The notes beneath the pieces were generated by a model. It was not told the origin of the DNA. It ran no database searches and saw nothing but the letters and a program-made list of their open reading frames with translations. From positions 249,522-313,521 of the forward strand of contig NZ_JAQSCU010000013.1 in the NCBI RefSeq assembly GCF_029945535.1: a DNA stretch of 64,000 nt. The letters run 5' to 3'. This DNA comes from Methylotenera sp. Lineage in GTDB: Bacteria; Pseudomonadota; Gammaproteobacteria; Burkholderiales; Methylophilaceae. A program made the position numbers and the translations under genes. Below, piece by piece: positions 19,504 through 28,698 of this stretch. How positions within the stretch are numbered: the stretch's first letter is position 1; the number at the start of each line of letters is the position of its first letter.

Positions 19504-19929
19504 TTAATCGCTAATGTCTGCATTTTCATTAGTGCCACCAGCTCGACCGTCTGCCCCATAGGAGAATAAGTCAAACTCAGATTTTTCACCTGGAATACGA
19601 TAAATGTAAGGATGATCCCACGGATCATTTGGAATGGCTTTTTGCAAATATGGCCCTTGCCATTTGCTGTTACCTTGTGGTGCAGTCATTAATGCCTCTA
19701 AGCCTGCTTGTTGATCTGGATAGCTTCCAGTATCTAGGCGGTAGACATCTAGCGCTTTTCTTAATGAGTTAATTTGAGCTTTAGCTGTTTTTACTTCAGA
19801 TTTACTTAGTTGCCCAAAATAGCGAGGCCCGACATAGCTGACTAATAAGCCAATAATCACCATGACGACTAAAAGCTCAAGTAGCGTGAAGCCTTTGTTA
19901 ACTTTAATCCACTGGCGATCATTTCGCAT
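19504..19929 (-). CDS. gspG: Major pseudopilin
   Basis: This 141-residue major pseudopilin has a leader ending KVNKG, mature FTLLELLVVMVIIGLLVSYV with Glu5, and the canonical GspG beta region: PQGNSKWQGPYLQKAIPNDP, then SEFDLFSYGADGRAGG, which includes the calcium-binding loop. I start at ATG 19929, which has AAAGG seven bases upstream; a TTG at 19950 in frame has none. It is the first gene of the operon. No prepilin peptidase is present in the window, so processing must come from elsewhere in the genome. Confidence 0.95.
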   Translation of the reverse strand: MRNDRQWIKVNKGFTLLELLVVMVIIGLLVSYVGPRYFGQLSKSEVKTAKAQINSLRKALDVYRLDTGSYPDQQAGLEALMTAPQGNSKWQGPYLQKAIPNDPWDHPYIYRIPGEKSEFDLFSYGADGRAGGTNENADISD

Positions 19930-19960
19930 AAGAGAGCCTTTTAACAGCAAACTAATATTG

Positions 19961-19966
19961 ATTATA
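19961..19966 (-). promoter_or_regulatory. Candidate -10 box for the secretion-like operon
   Basis: On the minus strand TATAAT occurs about 32 bases before the gspG start, in an A/T-rich tract. I see no good -35 hexamer at the proper spacing, so an activator may be needed. Confidence 0.45.
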
Positions 19967-20003
19967 CTAGCTTGTTTTAATTGTTTTTATTGTTAGTTTT
20001 TCA

Positions 20004-20040
20004 CCAATAAAACTCCCATAAGGCTAGGGAGTCTTATTGG
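20004..20040. repeat. Long inverted repeat between the DUF336 gene and gspG
   Basis: CCAATAAAACTCCC and GGGAGTCTTATTGG pair over 14 positions with one mismatch around a nine-base loop. It follows the DUF336 gene on minus. No T-run follows the stem on the minus strand, so terminator function is possible but not standard. Confidence 0.6.
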
Positions 20041-20052
20041 CTTCCATCTTAA

Positions 20053-20784
20053 CTAAGGTGCTGAAGCTACGAAGCCTGATTGATCGCCAATTGCTCCACC
20101 AATACAAGCTGGATGGTCACCAAGCGCGGCAAAAGTAGCTGTTAATTTTAACTTCTCAACTTGAGTCACAGAAGCTAACGGCTCTAGCCCTAGTAAATTA
20201 CGCATTTTCCAAACAAATGCGTGGTCTGTGCATGAGGTGTCACCAGAGACACCAATGCCGCCAATTTTTACACCATTTTTGTAAAGTGGAAGACCGCCAC
20301 CGAATACGTTAATGCCACCAATCCTTTTACCTACTAATGGATCGTTAGTTTTACCAAAGTTAGTTGGTGAGCCTTTGTATGCGCCTTCTGCATCTACTGG
20401 GTTACTTTCTTGTAAACCATATAGACTGCCGCCTGGTTGAACCGCCGCATATAAAGCACCGCTAGAAATAGCTAGACCATCTAAACTGAAAGCATTGCCA
20501 GTATTGGCTTTTTGCGCAGAAATTACTCGGCTACCGAGCCATTGAGAGTTGCCTGCTAAAGAGCCTTTAGCCCCCGTATTGACTACAGCACAAACTTTAC
20601 CGGTTTCATCTACAAATGTAGCCCACATATTTAAAGATAAGCCACCTGTACTTGCAGAGGCAAGTGCGGTGTTTGCAGCTTTTTGTAGAGCACTATATGT
20701 AACATCTTGGCAGCCAGCGTTGGCATTTGCAGCAAATACGCTTGCTAGTAGTGCAAATGTTAAACCTGCGATTTTCTTGGTCAT
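20053..20784 (-). CDS. Periplasmic GlcG/HbpS-like (DUF336) protein
   Basis: This 243-residue exported protein has a Sec signal peptide ending at about residue 23 (ANANA before GCQDV). The body is a GlcG/HbpS-type domain (DUF336): SLNMWATFVDETGKVCAVV, RVISAQKANTGNAFS, and GKRIGGINVFGGGLPLYKNG followed by GGIGVSGDTSC. Family members bind haem or small cofactors, and many sit near oxidoreductase systems. The actual ligand is unknown here. Four cysteines remain in the mature protein, so disulfides are possible. AAGGAGAG precedes the ATG. It could be a substrate or accessory of the adjacent secretion-like operon; this is inference. Confidence 0.85.
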   Translation of the reverse strand: MTKKIAGLTFALLASVFAANANAGCQDVTYSALQKAANTALASASTGGLSLNMWATFVDETGKVCAVVNTGAKGSLAGNSQWLGSRVISAQKANTGNAFSLDGLAISSGALYAAVQPGGSLYGLQESNPVDAEGAYKGSPTNFGKTNDPLVGKRIGGINVFGGGLPLYKNGVKIGGIGVSGDTSCTDHAFVWKMRNLLGLEPLASVTQVEKLKLTATFAALGDHPACIGGAIGDQSGFVASAP

Positions 20785-21097
20785 TTAATTCTCTCCTTGA
20801 GAAATTAAGCTATTTAATAAAATGAGATATTGAATGTGGTGGAATATTTATTTGAAAAATATTACGAAATCAATAGTAGACCAAAATAATTGAATGAAAT
20901 ATCCCCTAAATAGGAGTATTCAGATGAACTTTTAGTGACAGGAGATTAGATTAAAGCAGGCGAAATCGGCCAGTTTGTGTAAAGGCAAGCTGCTGTAAAT
21001 GTTAGCTTAGATGGAGATACACTTGGGTAAAACGTTAGGACTTAGTCAATCTAGCTGGGTAAGCTAAAGACTCTAAGACTTGATGTGCTTAGCTTGT
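20785..21097. other. Intergenic region between the DUF336 gene and flgL
   Basis: 313 bases without a credible gene. The left part holds the promoter and a palindromic operator candidate for the DUF336 gene. The right part should hold the end of the flgKL transcript. An imperfect dyad AAGCTAA/TTAGCTT (21061-21095) is the only terminator-like structure I see there. Confidence 0.6.
20873..20916 (-). promoter_or_regulatory. Candidate activator-dependent promoter of the DUF336 gene
   Basis: On the minus strand a palindrome CTCCTATTTAGGGG (20903-20916; five of six pairs match) lies 24 bases upstream of a TACTAT -10-like box (20873-20878). The predicted start would be near 20866, so the palindrome is centred at about -43. 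That is where LuxR-type activators commonly bind. No good -35 hexamer is present. Confidence 0.45.
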
Positions 21098-22012
21098 TTA
21101 GATTAACTTAAACAGCGATAAACTACTGAGTTCCACAAATGACTTTTGAGCGGCTTCCATAATCGTTTGCTGTTTTGCGAAGTCTGAAAGCGCGCTGGCA
21201 TAGTCGGTATCTTGCAAGTCTGAAAGCGATTTACTGTATTGCAATGCGCGGTCAGAGCCTGCGGTGTCTAGATTGTCAATTTCATTGAGTTTTGCACCTA
21301 TGTCAGCACGTACATTTAACACGTTATCGACTGAGCCTTTTAAGCTAGTAATTGCTGTTGATATTCCAGTGTTATAGGCAGCTTGTGTGGCAGCATTAGT
21401 AATGGGTGTATTAAGCAGCGTGACTAGCTTGCTTAACGCAGCAAATACATCGTTACCATTACCTTGAAACACATTATCGCCAGTCGCGTTGACTGCCATT
21501 TGGCGTTGTGAATCTACCTGTAATAGTTGCTGATTACTATCCCCCGCATAGGTAGCCCCAGCGGCATTAGCAACAAACGGCGTGGTACTAGATTTAAAAC
21601 CAGCATACAGGTAGTTGCCAGAGGCATCTTGTGTATTGGCAAGTCCAATCAGCGCGTCAAGAGAGCCTTTTAATTCAGAGGCAATAAAACCTCTTTCTGT
21701 ATCCGATAGCGTGGCATTTCCTGCACCAACTAAGGTGGATTGGGTGGAAACGAGTAAATTAGTCACGCTGGTTAGGTTAGATTCTAAAGTGTTTAGTTTA
21801 AGCTGCGCTGTTTGGCGAGTATCGGCAAATTTAGTATTAGCACTTTGAGCAGATGAAATCTCTAGCGCGCGTGCAGCTGCAACAGGATCATCTGAAGGTG
21901 ATGATATACGACGACCAGTAGAAATCTGTTCTTGTAATTTGGCTTGTTCAGACTGTATGTTGCCGATTCTAGTAATGCCTGATTGGTAGATGCTATTTGT
22001 ACTTATACGCAT
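21098..22012 (-). CDS. flgL: Flagellar hook-filament junction protein FlgL (HAP3)
   Basis: This 304-residue protein joins FlgK to the flagellin filament. The N-terminal helix begins MRISTNSIYQSGITRIGNIQ with the flagellin-like TGRRISSPSDDP. The C-terminal helix region (SALSDFAKQQTIMEAAQKSF) completes the coiled-coil D0/D1 domains. AAGGA precedes the start. It lies 20 bases after flgK and is cotranscribed with it. Confidence 0.96.
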   Translation of the reverse strand: MRISTNSIYQSGITRIGNIQSEQAKLQEQISTGRRISSPSDDPVAAARALEISSAQSANTKFADTRQTAQLKLNTLESNLTSVTNLLVSTQSTLVGAGNATLSDTERGFIASELKGSLDALIGLANTQDASGNYLYAGFKSSTTPFVANAAGATYAGDSNQQLLQVDSQRQMAVNATGDNVFQGNGNDVFAALSKLVTLLNTPITNAATQAAYNTGISTAITSLKGSVDNVLNVRADIGAKLNEIDNLDTAGSDRALQYSKSLSDLQDTDYASALSDFAKQQTIMEAAQKSFVELSSLSLFKLI

Positions 22013-22032
22013 GATTTTTCCTTAAGCTAAGC

Positions 22033-23985
22033 TTATGCTCCCAGTTGTAATAGGGTGCTGAAGAGTTGAGAAGCGATTTGCATCATTTTTCCGGCTGCCT
22101 GATAAGCTTGCTGATAACGTAGCAGGTTAGTGGCTTCTTCATCTAAATTCACGCCAGATTCTGACTGCATTGCTGTGTTTGCTTGCTCTAATACTTTAGT
22201 CTCAGCAGCAGAGGTGATTTTCAACTCACGCGTTTTGTTACCCACACCATTCACGAGTTCAGCAAATGCGCTCGAATATGTGGTGGAGCTGTTATTGATG
22301 GTTCCCTGTTTTTGCAAGCCTGCCAATAATAGGCCGTTACGATTATCGCTGGGGCCGCTTGCAGATAATGTGAATTTATCACCATTTGCAGGTGTGCCGG
22401 TGATAGCGAAGCTTAGTCCTCCAACGGAAATGGTTGCACCACTGGTATAGGTGATTGGTGAGCCCGCTGGATAAACTGTAGGGACACCTGATACCGTCAC
22501 CGTCACGGGTTGTGTTGATGGGGCCATGGATAGCGTTCCAGGCACGCCACTTGAGTAGGTGAGACCTAAAGTACCCGTTAATGTGCTACCCGCTGGGGGT
22601 ACACTGATGCTTGCAGTGCCAGTATTGGTTGTATTCGCGACCGAACTTAGCGTGGCGCTACCAATAGCCAATTTTTTGGCGTCAGTAATAGCTAAGCTAA
22701 TGGTTGTGGCTACATCTCTTGTAGGGCGGATGACATATTCATCATTAGCAGCCATGCCTGCTGACACATTAAAGCTCAGACCATCTAATGATGTGGCTGG
22801 GGGCGTCGGTAAGCTTGCAGACGTAGGTGCGGCAGGGTCGTTATACAAGACCACATTATCCGAAAGACGAGAAATCTTATAGTTTGTACCGTCAAATTGT
22901 AAGCGATAGTCGCTGGTGGTGACGGCACGAGCATCCACAATCTGACTAGTCACAATGGCGGTGCCAGAATTGCTTCCACTAGCACTGACCGTTGGCGTTG
23001 CAATGTTAAATAAATTACCACCTGCATTGCCATTTAAATCTACACCTTGTTGGTGCTGTGTATTAAATGTGTCGCCCAGAACAAGCGCAATTTGACCTAT
23101 TTGATTTTGTATGGGGTCTAGTGATTCTGCTCTAAATTGTAATAAGCCGCCAATCGCACCGCCAGGTAAGCTATTCGTGCCTAAAACGGTGGATTTTCCA
23201 GATGATTGATATGCAACTTCCAATCTTGTCGGGTCTGTTGGTGAGCTTGAGGTGGTCAGCGACATCACGCTTTTACCAATGACCAATGGTAAGCCGTTAC
23301 CTACGTATATGTTGTAACTACCTTGTCCTTGCGGCACTACGGTGGTTTTAATTTGTTTGCTTAATTCAGTAACCAATTGATCACGTTGATCCATCAAATC
23401 ATTGGGGGTATTACCATTACTGCTGATCGCGGTTTCAATCGAATTGTTGAGTGACGCAATTTGTTTTGCATAGGTGTTGACTAAATTAACGCTCCCTGAG
23501 AGGGCGGTATTGATGTCACTTCTAACTTCATTCAGGCGACTGTTAGTGCTTTGTAGGCGGTTTATCAGCGATTGTGCAGAAGATAACATTGATTGACGGG
23601 TCGGAATATCGCTAGGGTTAGCCGATAGATCCGTCACACTACTAAAGAAGCTAGAAATGGCTGGATTTAAGCCTGCAGAAGCGTCAGACAGCATATTGTT
23701 AATGTTACTAAGCTGAGCCGCATAAGTTTCGCTACTAGCGCTACTAGCTTGGCTATTAATCACTTGTTTAGCTAGTATTTCATTAAAGGCGCGAGTGATA
23801 CTAGCGACCTCTGTACCTTGTCCAATATAGCCGCTTCCAGAGCTTTGAGCTTGTGCTGCAGCTTGTACAACGACTTGTCTTGAGTACCCAGGTGTAGATG
23901 CATTGGCGATATTGTGACCAGTCGTGCTGAGGCCAACCTGAGCTGCTGCTAGTGCGCTTTTTCCTATACTTAGTATGTCAGCCAT
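22033..23985 (-). CDS. flgK: Flagellar hook-associated protein FlgK (HAP1)
   Basis: This 650-residue junction protein caps the hook. The N-terminus (ILSIGKSALAAAQVGLSTTG followed by HNIANASTPGYSRQVVVQ) and the C-terminus (VNLDEEATNLLRYQQAYQAA) are the conserved rod/hook/HAP motifs. The middle 350 residues, rich in Ser/Thr/Gly/Ala, form the variable exposed domains. E. coli FlgK is shorter (547), the extra length being in this region. A sigma-28-like promoter lies just upstream. Confidence 0.97.
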   Translation of the reverse strand: MADILSIGKSALAAAQVGLSTTGHNIANASTPGYSRQVVVQAAAQAQSSGSGYIGQGTEVASITRAFNEILAKQVINSQASSASSETYAAQLSNINNMLSDASAGLNPAISSFFSSVTDLSANPSDIPTRQSMLSSAQSLINRLQSTNSRLNEVRSDINTALSGSVNLVNTYAKQIASLNNSIETAISSNGNTPNDLMDQRDQLVTELSKQIKTTVVPQGQGSYNIYVGNGLPLVIGKSVMSLTTSSSPTDPTRLEVAYQSSGKSTVLGTNSLPGGAIGGLLQFRAESLDPIQNQIGQIALVLGDTFNTQHQQGVDLNGNAGGNLFNIATPTVSASGSNSGTAIVTSQIVDARAVTTSDYRLQFDGTNYKISRLSDNVVLYNDPAAPTSASLPTPPATSLDGLSFNVSAGMAANDEYVIRPTRDVATTISLAITDAKKLAIGSATLSSVANTTNTGTASISVPPAGSTLTGTLGLTYSSGVPGTLSMAPSTQPVTVTVSGVPTVYPAGSPITYTSGATISVGGLSFAITGTPANGDKFTLSASGPSDNRNGLLLAGLQKQGTINNSSTTYSSAFAELVNGVGNKTRELKITSAAETKVLEQANTAMQSESGVNLDEEATNLLRYQQAYQAAGKMMQIASQLFSTLLQLGA

Positions 23986-24021
23986 GATATTTACTCTTTA
24001 GAAAAACTGTGTACAACTATG

Positions 24022-24048
24022 ATGACGGTCAGAAAATAGAAAACTTTA
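24022..24048 (-). promoter_or_regulatory. Candidate sigma-28 promoter for flgKL
   Basis: On minus, TAAAGTTT is followed after 11 bases by ACCGTCAT. The -35 half matches the extended sigma-28 consensus fully. The -10 half keeps the CCG core but only about half of the remaining bases. It ends 37 bases from the flgK start. Confidence 0.5.
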
Positions 24049-24145
24049 GACCACTCATCTTAATTTAATTAATTTTGATTTAATTAATTTTGGCCTTAAT
24101 GCTTACCTTACGTATTGTGATATTGCGGTTAGTACGTGGTAATTG

Positions 24146-25120
24146 TTAAGGGATCACTTTCTGTATCACGTTCGCCAGTTTGCTTGCGTAATTGGGGTCA
24201 GTCGCGTATCCAGCATTCTGCATGGCTTGCGCATAACCATTCACGCTATCTAAATTTGCCATCACTTTGTTGTAGCGTGGATTGTTATTCATCATATTGG
24301 CAAAGTCTTTGAAGGAATCGGCGTAGCTATCGTAAGCGCGGAATTTTTCGATACGTTTTTGTTTTACGCCGTGGATATATTCTGTAGTGGTGGCTTCTAC
24401 CACTTTGCCATCCCAATTGCCCGAAGCTTTAATGCCGAATAGGTTATTACTTGGTGTGCCATCTGCGCCTTTTAATTCGCGTTTGCCCCAACCACTTTCA
24501 AGCGCGGCTTGACCCAACATCAGATGGGCAGGCACGCCAGTAGTGCGACTGGCTTCTTCTGCATGTTTGGACATACGATTCTTGAACTCAGCTGCGCCAT
24601 CACTTAATGACTTAGCATCAACCTTGTTATTGATCAATGATGTATCTGTAGGCGAGCTTTTATAATCAATCAGTGCTTTAGAGTCTGGTAGATTATTGGT
24701 GGGTTTGTTACTGCTTGGTGATAAAGGGTTACTGATAATAGCATTAGACTTTGCGTCAGAGGCGGACGCTGATGGTGTATCAGTTACTGCTTGTTCCATG
24801 GTGTTATTGATGGGGTTGCTACCTTGACTAAGTTGCCTAACAAGTACATCCGAAAGACCTAACCCTTTTGAGGCTAGGTTGCTACTTAGTTGCTGATCCA
24901 GCATCGAAGTGAATGTACGGCTTTGCTCGTTATCAAAAGGATTATCTTGCGGTGAGGCTTCACGCATGCTTTTCAACATCATGTTCATGAAAATTGCCTC
25001 AAACTGCTTAGCAACGCCCTTAATGGCTTCTGGTGAATTTTCTTTTGCAGCATTCTTTAAGCCATTTAGACCATTGGCATCAAAGGCTACTCCTCCAGAT
25101 AAATCTGCACCGCTAATCAT
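24146..25120 (-). CDS. flgJ: Flagellar rod-cap protein and peptidoglycan hydrolase FlgJ
   Basis: This 324-residue two-domain protein caps the growing rod and locally digests peptidoglycan. The N-terminal rod-binding domain (about 20-105) contains AKQFEAIFMNMMLKSMREAS. The C-terminal glucosaminidase domain (about 180-322) has the catalytic region ALESGWGKREL and NLFGIKASGNW. A Ser/Asn-rich linker separates them. It is the last gene of the flgB-J series; 160 AT-rich bases with a duplicated TTTAATTAATTTTG separate it from flgK. Confidence 0.96.
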   Translation of the reverse strand: MISGADLSGGVAFDANGLNGLKNAAKENSPEAIKGVAKQFEAIFMNMMLKSMREASPQDNPFDNEQSRTFTSMLDQQLSSNLASKGLGLSDVLVRQLSQGSNPINNTMEQAVTDTPSASASDAKSNAIISNPLSPSSNKPTNNLPDSKALIDYKSSPTDTSLINNKVDAKSLSDGAAEFKNRMSKHAEEASRTTGVPAHLMLGQAALESGWGKRELKGADGTPSNNLFGIKASGNWDGKVVEATTTEYIHGVKQKRIEKFRAYDSYADSFKDFANMMNNNPRYNKVMANLDSVNGYAQAMQNAGYATDPNYASKLANVIQKVIP

Positions 25121-25144
25121 GATAAATTCTCTACGAAAGTCATG

Positions 25145-26269
25145 TTAAATCACTTCTAAATCCGCGTGCAATGAGCCAGCGGCTTTCATGGCTTGCAAAA
25201 TGGCAAGTAGGTCTTGTGGTGTTGCACCAATCGCATTAAGTGCTTTTACTACATCTGATAGATTAGCGCCGCTATTCAGTTTTAAAACCTTGCCCGGTTC
25301 TTTGTTGATTTCAATTTGTGAGCGTGCGGTTGATACGGTTTGTCCGCTTGATAGTGCGCCAGGTTGGCTAATAACAGGGTCTGTGTTGATGACTACAGAT
25401 AAATTACCGTGCGATACTGCGCAGTTTTCCAATGTGACAGCTTGGTTCATCACCACAGAACCAGTTCGAGCATTCATGATAATTCTTGCGGTAGTAGGGG
25501 CGGGTGCAACATTGATTTTTTCTAAATCGGCAAGAAAGCTTACACGGCTAGAGTTCGCAGGTGCTTGCACGCGAATAACACGCCCATCTTGTGCAAGCGC
25601 AGTGTTTTGACCAAAACGTTTGTTAATAGCATCTACGACTAAAGATGCAGTTGAAAAGTCTGATTCTTTAAGCTCTAAGTTAACGTTATCCGTTAGGTTG
25701 ATTGTATTTGGAATTGAGCGTTCTACTGTTGCACCATCAGAAATTCTACCGACGCTGAGGTGATTGATTTGTGTTTGGCTACCATTAGCTGAAGCGCCTA
25801 CGCCGCCGACCACTAAGTTACCTTGCGCCATGGCGTAAATCTGGCCGTCAGCACCTTTGAGTGGTGTCATCAAAAGCGTGCCGCCACGTAAACTTTTTGC
25901 ACTACCCATTGATGAAACGGTCACGTCTAAAGTTTGACCTGGTTGAGCGAAGGCGGGCAAGCTACCTGTAATAATCACAGAGGCCACGTTCTTCATTTGT
26001 ACGCTAGTGCCAGGAGGCAAATTCACACCCATTTGCTGCATCATACTAATCATACTTTGCACAGTGTAGGGCGTTTGGTCACCTGTGCCATCCAAGCCCA
26101 CAACAAGACCGTAGCCGATTAACTGGTTGTTTCTCACACCTTGAATTGTCGCTAAGTCTTTTAATCTTTCGGCATGCGCAGACTGAATAAACATCAAGCT
26201 GACGAAAAATAGTACGCAGCAGATGTAGCGCCATACATGAGAGTTATTTTTTGTGTGTTGATATGTCAT
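25145..26269 (-). CDS. flgI: Flagellar P-ring protein
   Basis: This protein of about 374 residues forms the periplasmic P-ring bushing around the rod. A signal peptide ends before ERLKDLATIQGVR (cleavage after QSAHA), and the conserved LIGYGLVVGLDGTGD follows. I prefer ATG 26269. A GTG at 26278 abuts the flgH stop and would add three residues. Neither has a clear ribosome-binding site, so translation is probably coupled to flgH. Confidence 0.95.
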   Translation of the reverse strand: MTYQHTKNNSHVWRYICCVLFFVSLMFIQSAHAERLKDLATIQGVRNNQLIGYGLVVGLDGTGDQTPYTVQSMISMMQQMGVNLPPGTSVQMKNVASVIITGSLPAFAQPGQTLDVTVSSMGSAKSLRGGTLLMTPLKGADGQIYAMAQGNLVVGGVGASANGSQTQINHLSVGRISDGATVERSIPNTINLTDNVNLELKESDFSTASLVVDAINKRFGQNTALAQDGRVIRVQAPANSSRVSFLADLEKINVAPAPTTARIIMNARTGSVVMNQAVTLENCAVSHGNLSVVINTDPVISQPGALSSGQTVSTARSQIEINKEPGKVLKLNSGANLSDVVKALNAIGATPQDLLAILQAMKAAGSLHADLEVI

Positions 26270-26277
26270 GATGTTCA

Positions 26278-26964
26278 CTAAAGCGCACCCATGCTTAAGA
26301 AAAAGCGTGCCACTAGAGCGGCAATACTTGCGGCATCCACTTTGGTATTGGTTCTATATTCAATACGTGCATCCGCTACTTTACTAGATGGTACAAAGTT
26401 GCCAACAGTGATGCTGTCTGGGCTTACCACACCTGAGAAACGTACGAACTCAGTGCCTCTATCGAATGAGATCTGTTTTTCACCGCTCACTGATAAGTTG
26501 CCGTTTGGCAATACATCAATCACCGTCACGGTAATCGAGCCATTGAATACATTGCTGGATTTAGCATCATCTTTTTCTTTGACTGAGTTAGATGAGCTGC
26601 CTGCAAAGCTAGCTGCAGGTACATTATGGCCAAATAAACTGGTAATTGAATTAGCTGCTTTACCGTCTTTACTACCATTGCTTTCAGAATTTTTGGTGGT
26701 GTTGGTATTTTCTGTAATGTTAATCGTGACAGTATCCCCCACATAGCGTGGGCGACGGTCTTCAAATAAAGGGTGATAAGCCGCTACATTAAAAATAGCA
26801 CCATTGTTGGATTTAACCGGAGCTACAGCGGCTGGCTTTGCTGTCATGGGTTGTTTTACAACGGTTTCTGGAGTAAAAGCGCAAGCGTTTACTAGTAAGC
26901 ATGATGCTAACGCAATGCCTTTTAAGGCTAGATTACACACTTTACGAGAATGAGTATTTAACAT
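26278..26964 (-). CDS. flgH: Flagellar L-ring lipoprotein
   Basis: This 228-residue outer-membrane ring protein is made as a lipoprotein. A signal peptide with lipobox LVNAC places the lipid cysteine at about residue 28. The mature part has the conserved LFEDRRPRYVGDTVTINITE and NGNLSVSGEKQISFDRGTEF, then GVVSPDSI. It ends with ARFFLSMGAL. It sits between flgG and flgI as expected. Confidence 0.96.
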   Translation of the reverse strand: MLNTHSRKVCNLALKGIALASCLLVNACAFTPETVVKQPMTAKPAAVAPVKSNNGAIFNVAAYHPLFEDRRPRYVGDTVTINITENTNTTKNSESNGSKDGKAANSITSLFGHNVPAASFAGSSSNSVKEKDDAKSSNVFNGSITVTVIDVLPNGNLSVSGEKQISFDRGTEFVRFSGVVSPDSITVGNFVPSSKVADARIEYRTNTKVDAASIAALVARFFLSMGAL

Positions 26965-27029
26965 ATTTAACTCTTTTTTTGCTTAAGTTGGATTCAATTA
27001 ATTTTCATTTAATTTTTATTGAGTCAACA

Positions 27030-27812
27030 TTACATCTGCGTCAATTTTTGTAACATTTGATCGGATGTGGTAATGGCTTTGCTGTTAATTTCGTACGCAC
27101 GTTGGGTTTGAATCATATTGACTAACTCTTCCACCACATTGACGTTAGAAGTTTCAACGTAGCCTTGTGTCAATAGGCCCGCACCATTAGCACCAGGCGT
27201 GTTAGCTGTAGGGTTGCCGGAAGCCGTTGTTTCTACAAAAAGGTTTTCACCTTTGCCTTGCAAACCAGCTGGATTAATAAATGTTGCCAGCTGCAAAGTG
27301 CCAATTTGTGTGGTGGCAGTTGAACCCGCAGTCGTGACTGAAACCGTACCATCGCGACCTACGGTAAAGCTTTGTGCCGTGGCTGGAACAGTAATCGCTG
27401 GTTGAACAGGAAAGCCGCTAGACGTTACTAATTGACCTTGGCTATCTACCTGAAAAGAACCATCGCGGGTGTAAGCCGTAGTGCCATCTGGCATCAACAC
27501 TTGAAAGAAGCCTGCGCCTTGAATAGCCACATCTTTGTCGTTGCTAGTTTGTTGTAAATTACCTTGGCTGAAAATTCGCTCTGTCGCCACAGGCCTTACC
27601 CCTGTACCTAGTTGTAAACCTGAGGGCAATTGTGTTTGTTGAGAGGTTTGTGCACCAGGCTGGCGAATGTTTTGATAGAGCAGGTCTTCAAACACGGCAC
27701 GGGAGCGCTTAAAACCATTAGTGCTGACGTTTGCCAAGTTATTGGCAATCACGTCCATTTGTGTTTGTTGGGCATCTAGGCCAGTTTTTGAAATCCATAG
27801 TGAGCGTATCAT
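27030..27812 (-). CDS. flgG: Flagellar distal rod protein
   Basis: This 260-residue protein has exactly the usual FlgG length. It begins [20 protein letters not shown] and ends with the conserved [21 protein letters not shown] use ATG 27812, preceded by AGAGGA; a TTG 15 bases upstream is in frame but unlikely. It forms the distal rod joined to the hook. The 65-base gap to flgH is A/T-rich and shows no terminator. Confidence 0.97.
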   Translation of the reverse strand: MIRSLWISKTGLDAQQTQMDVIANNLANVSTNGFKRSRAVFEDLLYQNIRQPGAQTSQQTQLPSGLQLGTGVRPVATERIFSQGNLQQTSNDKDVAIQGAGFFQVLMPDGTTAYTRDGSFQVDSQGQLVTSSGFPVQPAITVPATAQSFTVGRDGTVSVTTAGSTATTQIGTLQLATFINPAGLQGKGENLFVETTASGNPTANTPGANGAGLLTQGYVETSNVNVVEELVNMIQTQRAYEINSKAITTSDQMLQKLTQM

Positions 27813-27909
27813 TTTATTTCCTCTCAAAAATCAGCAGATGTTTGTAATTAACTAATCAATGCTGATTGATATATCAGAATGCTATGAAACAATCTTAACC
27901 CAACTAGAC

Positions 27910-28650
27910 TCAACCCAAACTTAGGAGTTGAGAGGCTTTATTAGCGTTATTCTCAGCGCTTTGCATGAGCTTCATTTGAGTTTCAAACTGTCTGGCTAAA
28001 CTAATCATAGAAACCATCGCATCTATCACATTAACGTTACTGCTTTCCAGCGCACCGCCAACAACATGCACGTTTGCATCGACCTCTGCGGGGTTACCAT
28101 TGCTGGTTACAAACAAGCCATCTTCAGCGCGTACTAAGTCTGCTTCAGGTGGGTTGACTAGTTTTAAGCGGCCTAATACATTGGACGCACCTGGTTTAGA
28201 ACCATTCGCAACGGTTGATACCGTTCCGTCTTTGCCGATAGAAATTGCAACATCAGGCGGAATACTGATAGGGCCGCCATCGCCTAATACCGTTAAACCA
28301 GTAGCGGTTTGTAACACACCATTTTCACTGACTTTGAGGGAGCCATTACGCGTATAGCCTTCAGAGCCATCAGCTCGCTGAATGGATAACCAACCCTTAC
28401 CTTGAATCGCCACATCTAAATCACGGCTAGTCGATTGAATAGCGCCAGGGTTAAAGTCTGCGCCTACGGTAGAATCCACTACAAATGCACGGGTTGCTAA
28501 ACCTTCGCTGATCACAGGTACGGCCCTGAACGAATCAACTTGTGCCTTAAAGCCAGTAGATGTGACATTGGCTAAGTTATGGGCAGTTGTTGCCTGTTGT
28601 TCAAGTATGTGTTTTGCGCCTGTCATTGCGGTGTAAATCATGCGATCCAT
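27910..28650 (-). CDS. flgF: Flagellar proximal rod protein FlgF
   Basis: This 246-residue rod protein has N-terminal MDRMIYTAMTGAKHILEQQA, the HNLANVTSTGFKAQ motif and C-terminal SSNVNVIDAMVSMISLARQF. The length is near the E. coli protein (251). It is placed between flgE and flgG as in nearly all proteobacterial flg operons. Confidence 0.97.
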   Translation of the reverse strand: MDRMIYTAMTGAKHILEQQATTAHNLANVTSTGFKAQVDSFRAVPVISEGLATRAFVVDSTVGADFNPGAIQSTSRDLDVAIQGKGWLSIQRADGSEGYTRNGSLKVSENGVLQTATGLTVLGDGGPISIPPDVAISIGKDGTVSTVANGSKPGASNVLGRLKLVNPPEADLVRAEDGLFVTSNGNPAEVDANVHVVGGALESSNVNVIDAMVSMISLARQFETQMKLMQSAENNANKASQLLSLG

Positions 28651-28698
28651 AGCGGCTCTCCTAATTCTTTAAATAGCTTATTTATTAAGACTTATTTA

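Noticed and set aside
20004-20040. Standard intrinsic terminator after the DUF336 gene
   Set aside because: The stem is good but no T-run follows on the minus strand, so I list it only as an inverted repeat.
24055-24095. Duplicated TTTAATTAATTTTG tract between flgJ and flgK as an operator
   Set aside because: The tract is simple AT-rich sequence. Similar tracts occur between flgH and flgG, and nothing indicates specific binding.
25188-25610. Long antisense open frame inside flgI, and similar ones inside cheA, fleN/flhF and the receptors
   Set aside because: They mirror well supported genes, lack ribosome-binding sites and show no recognisable protein features.
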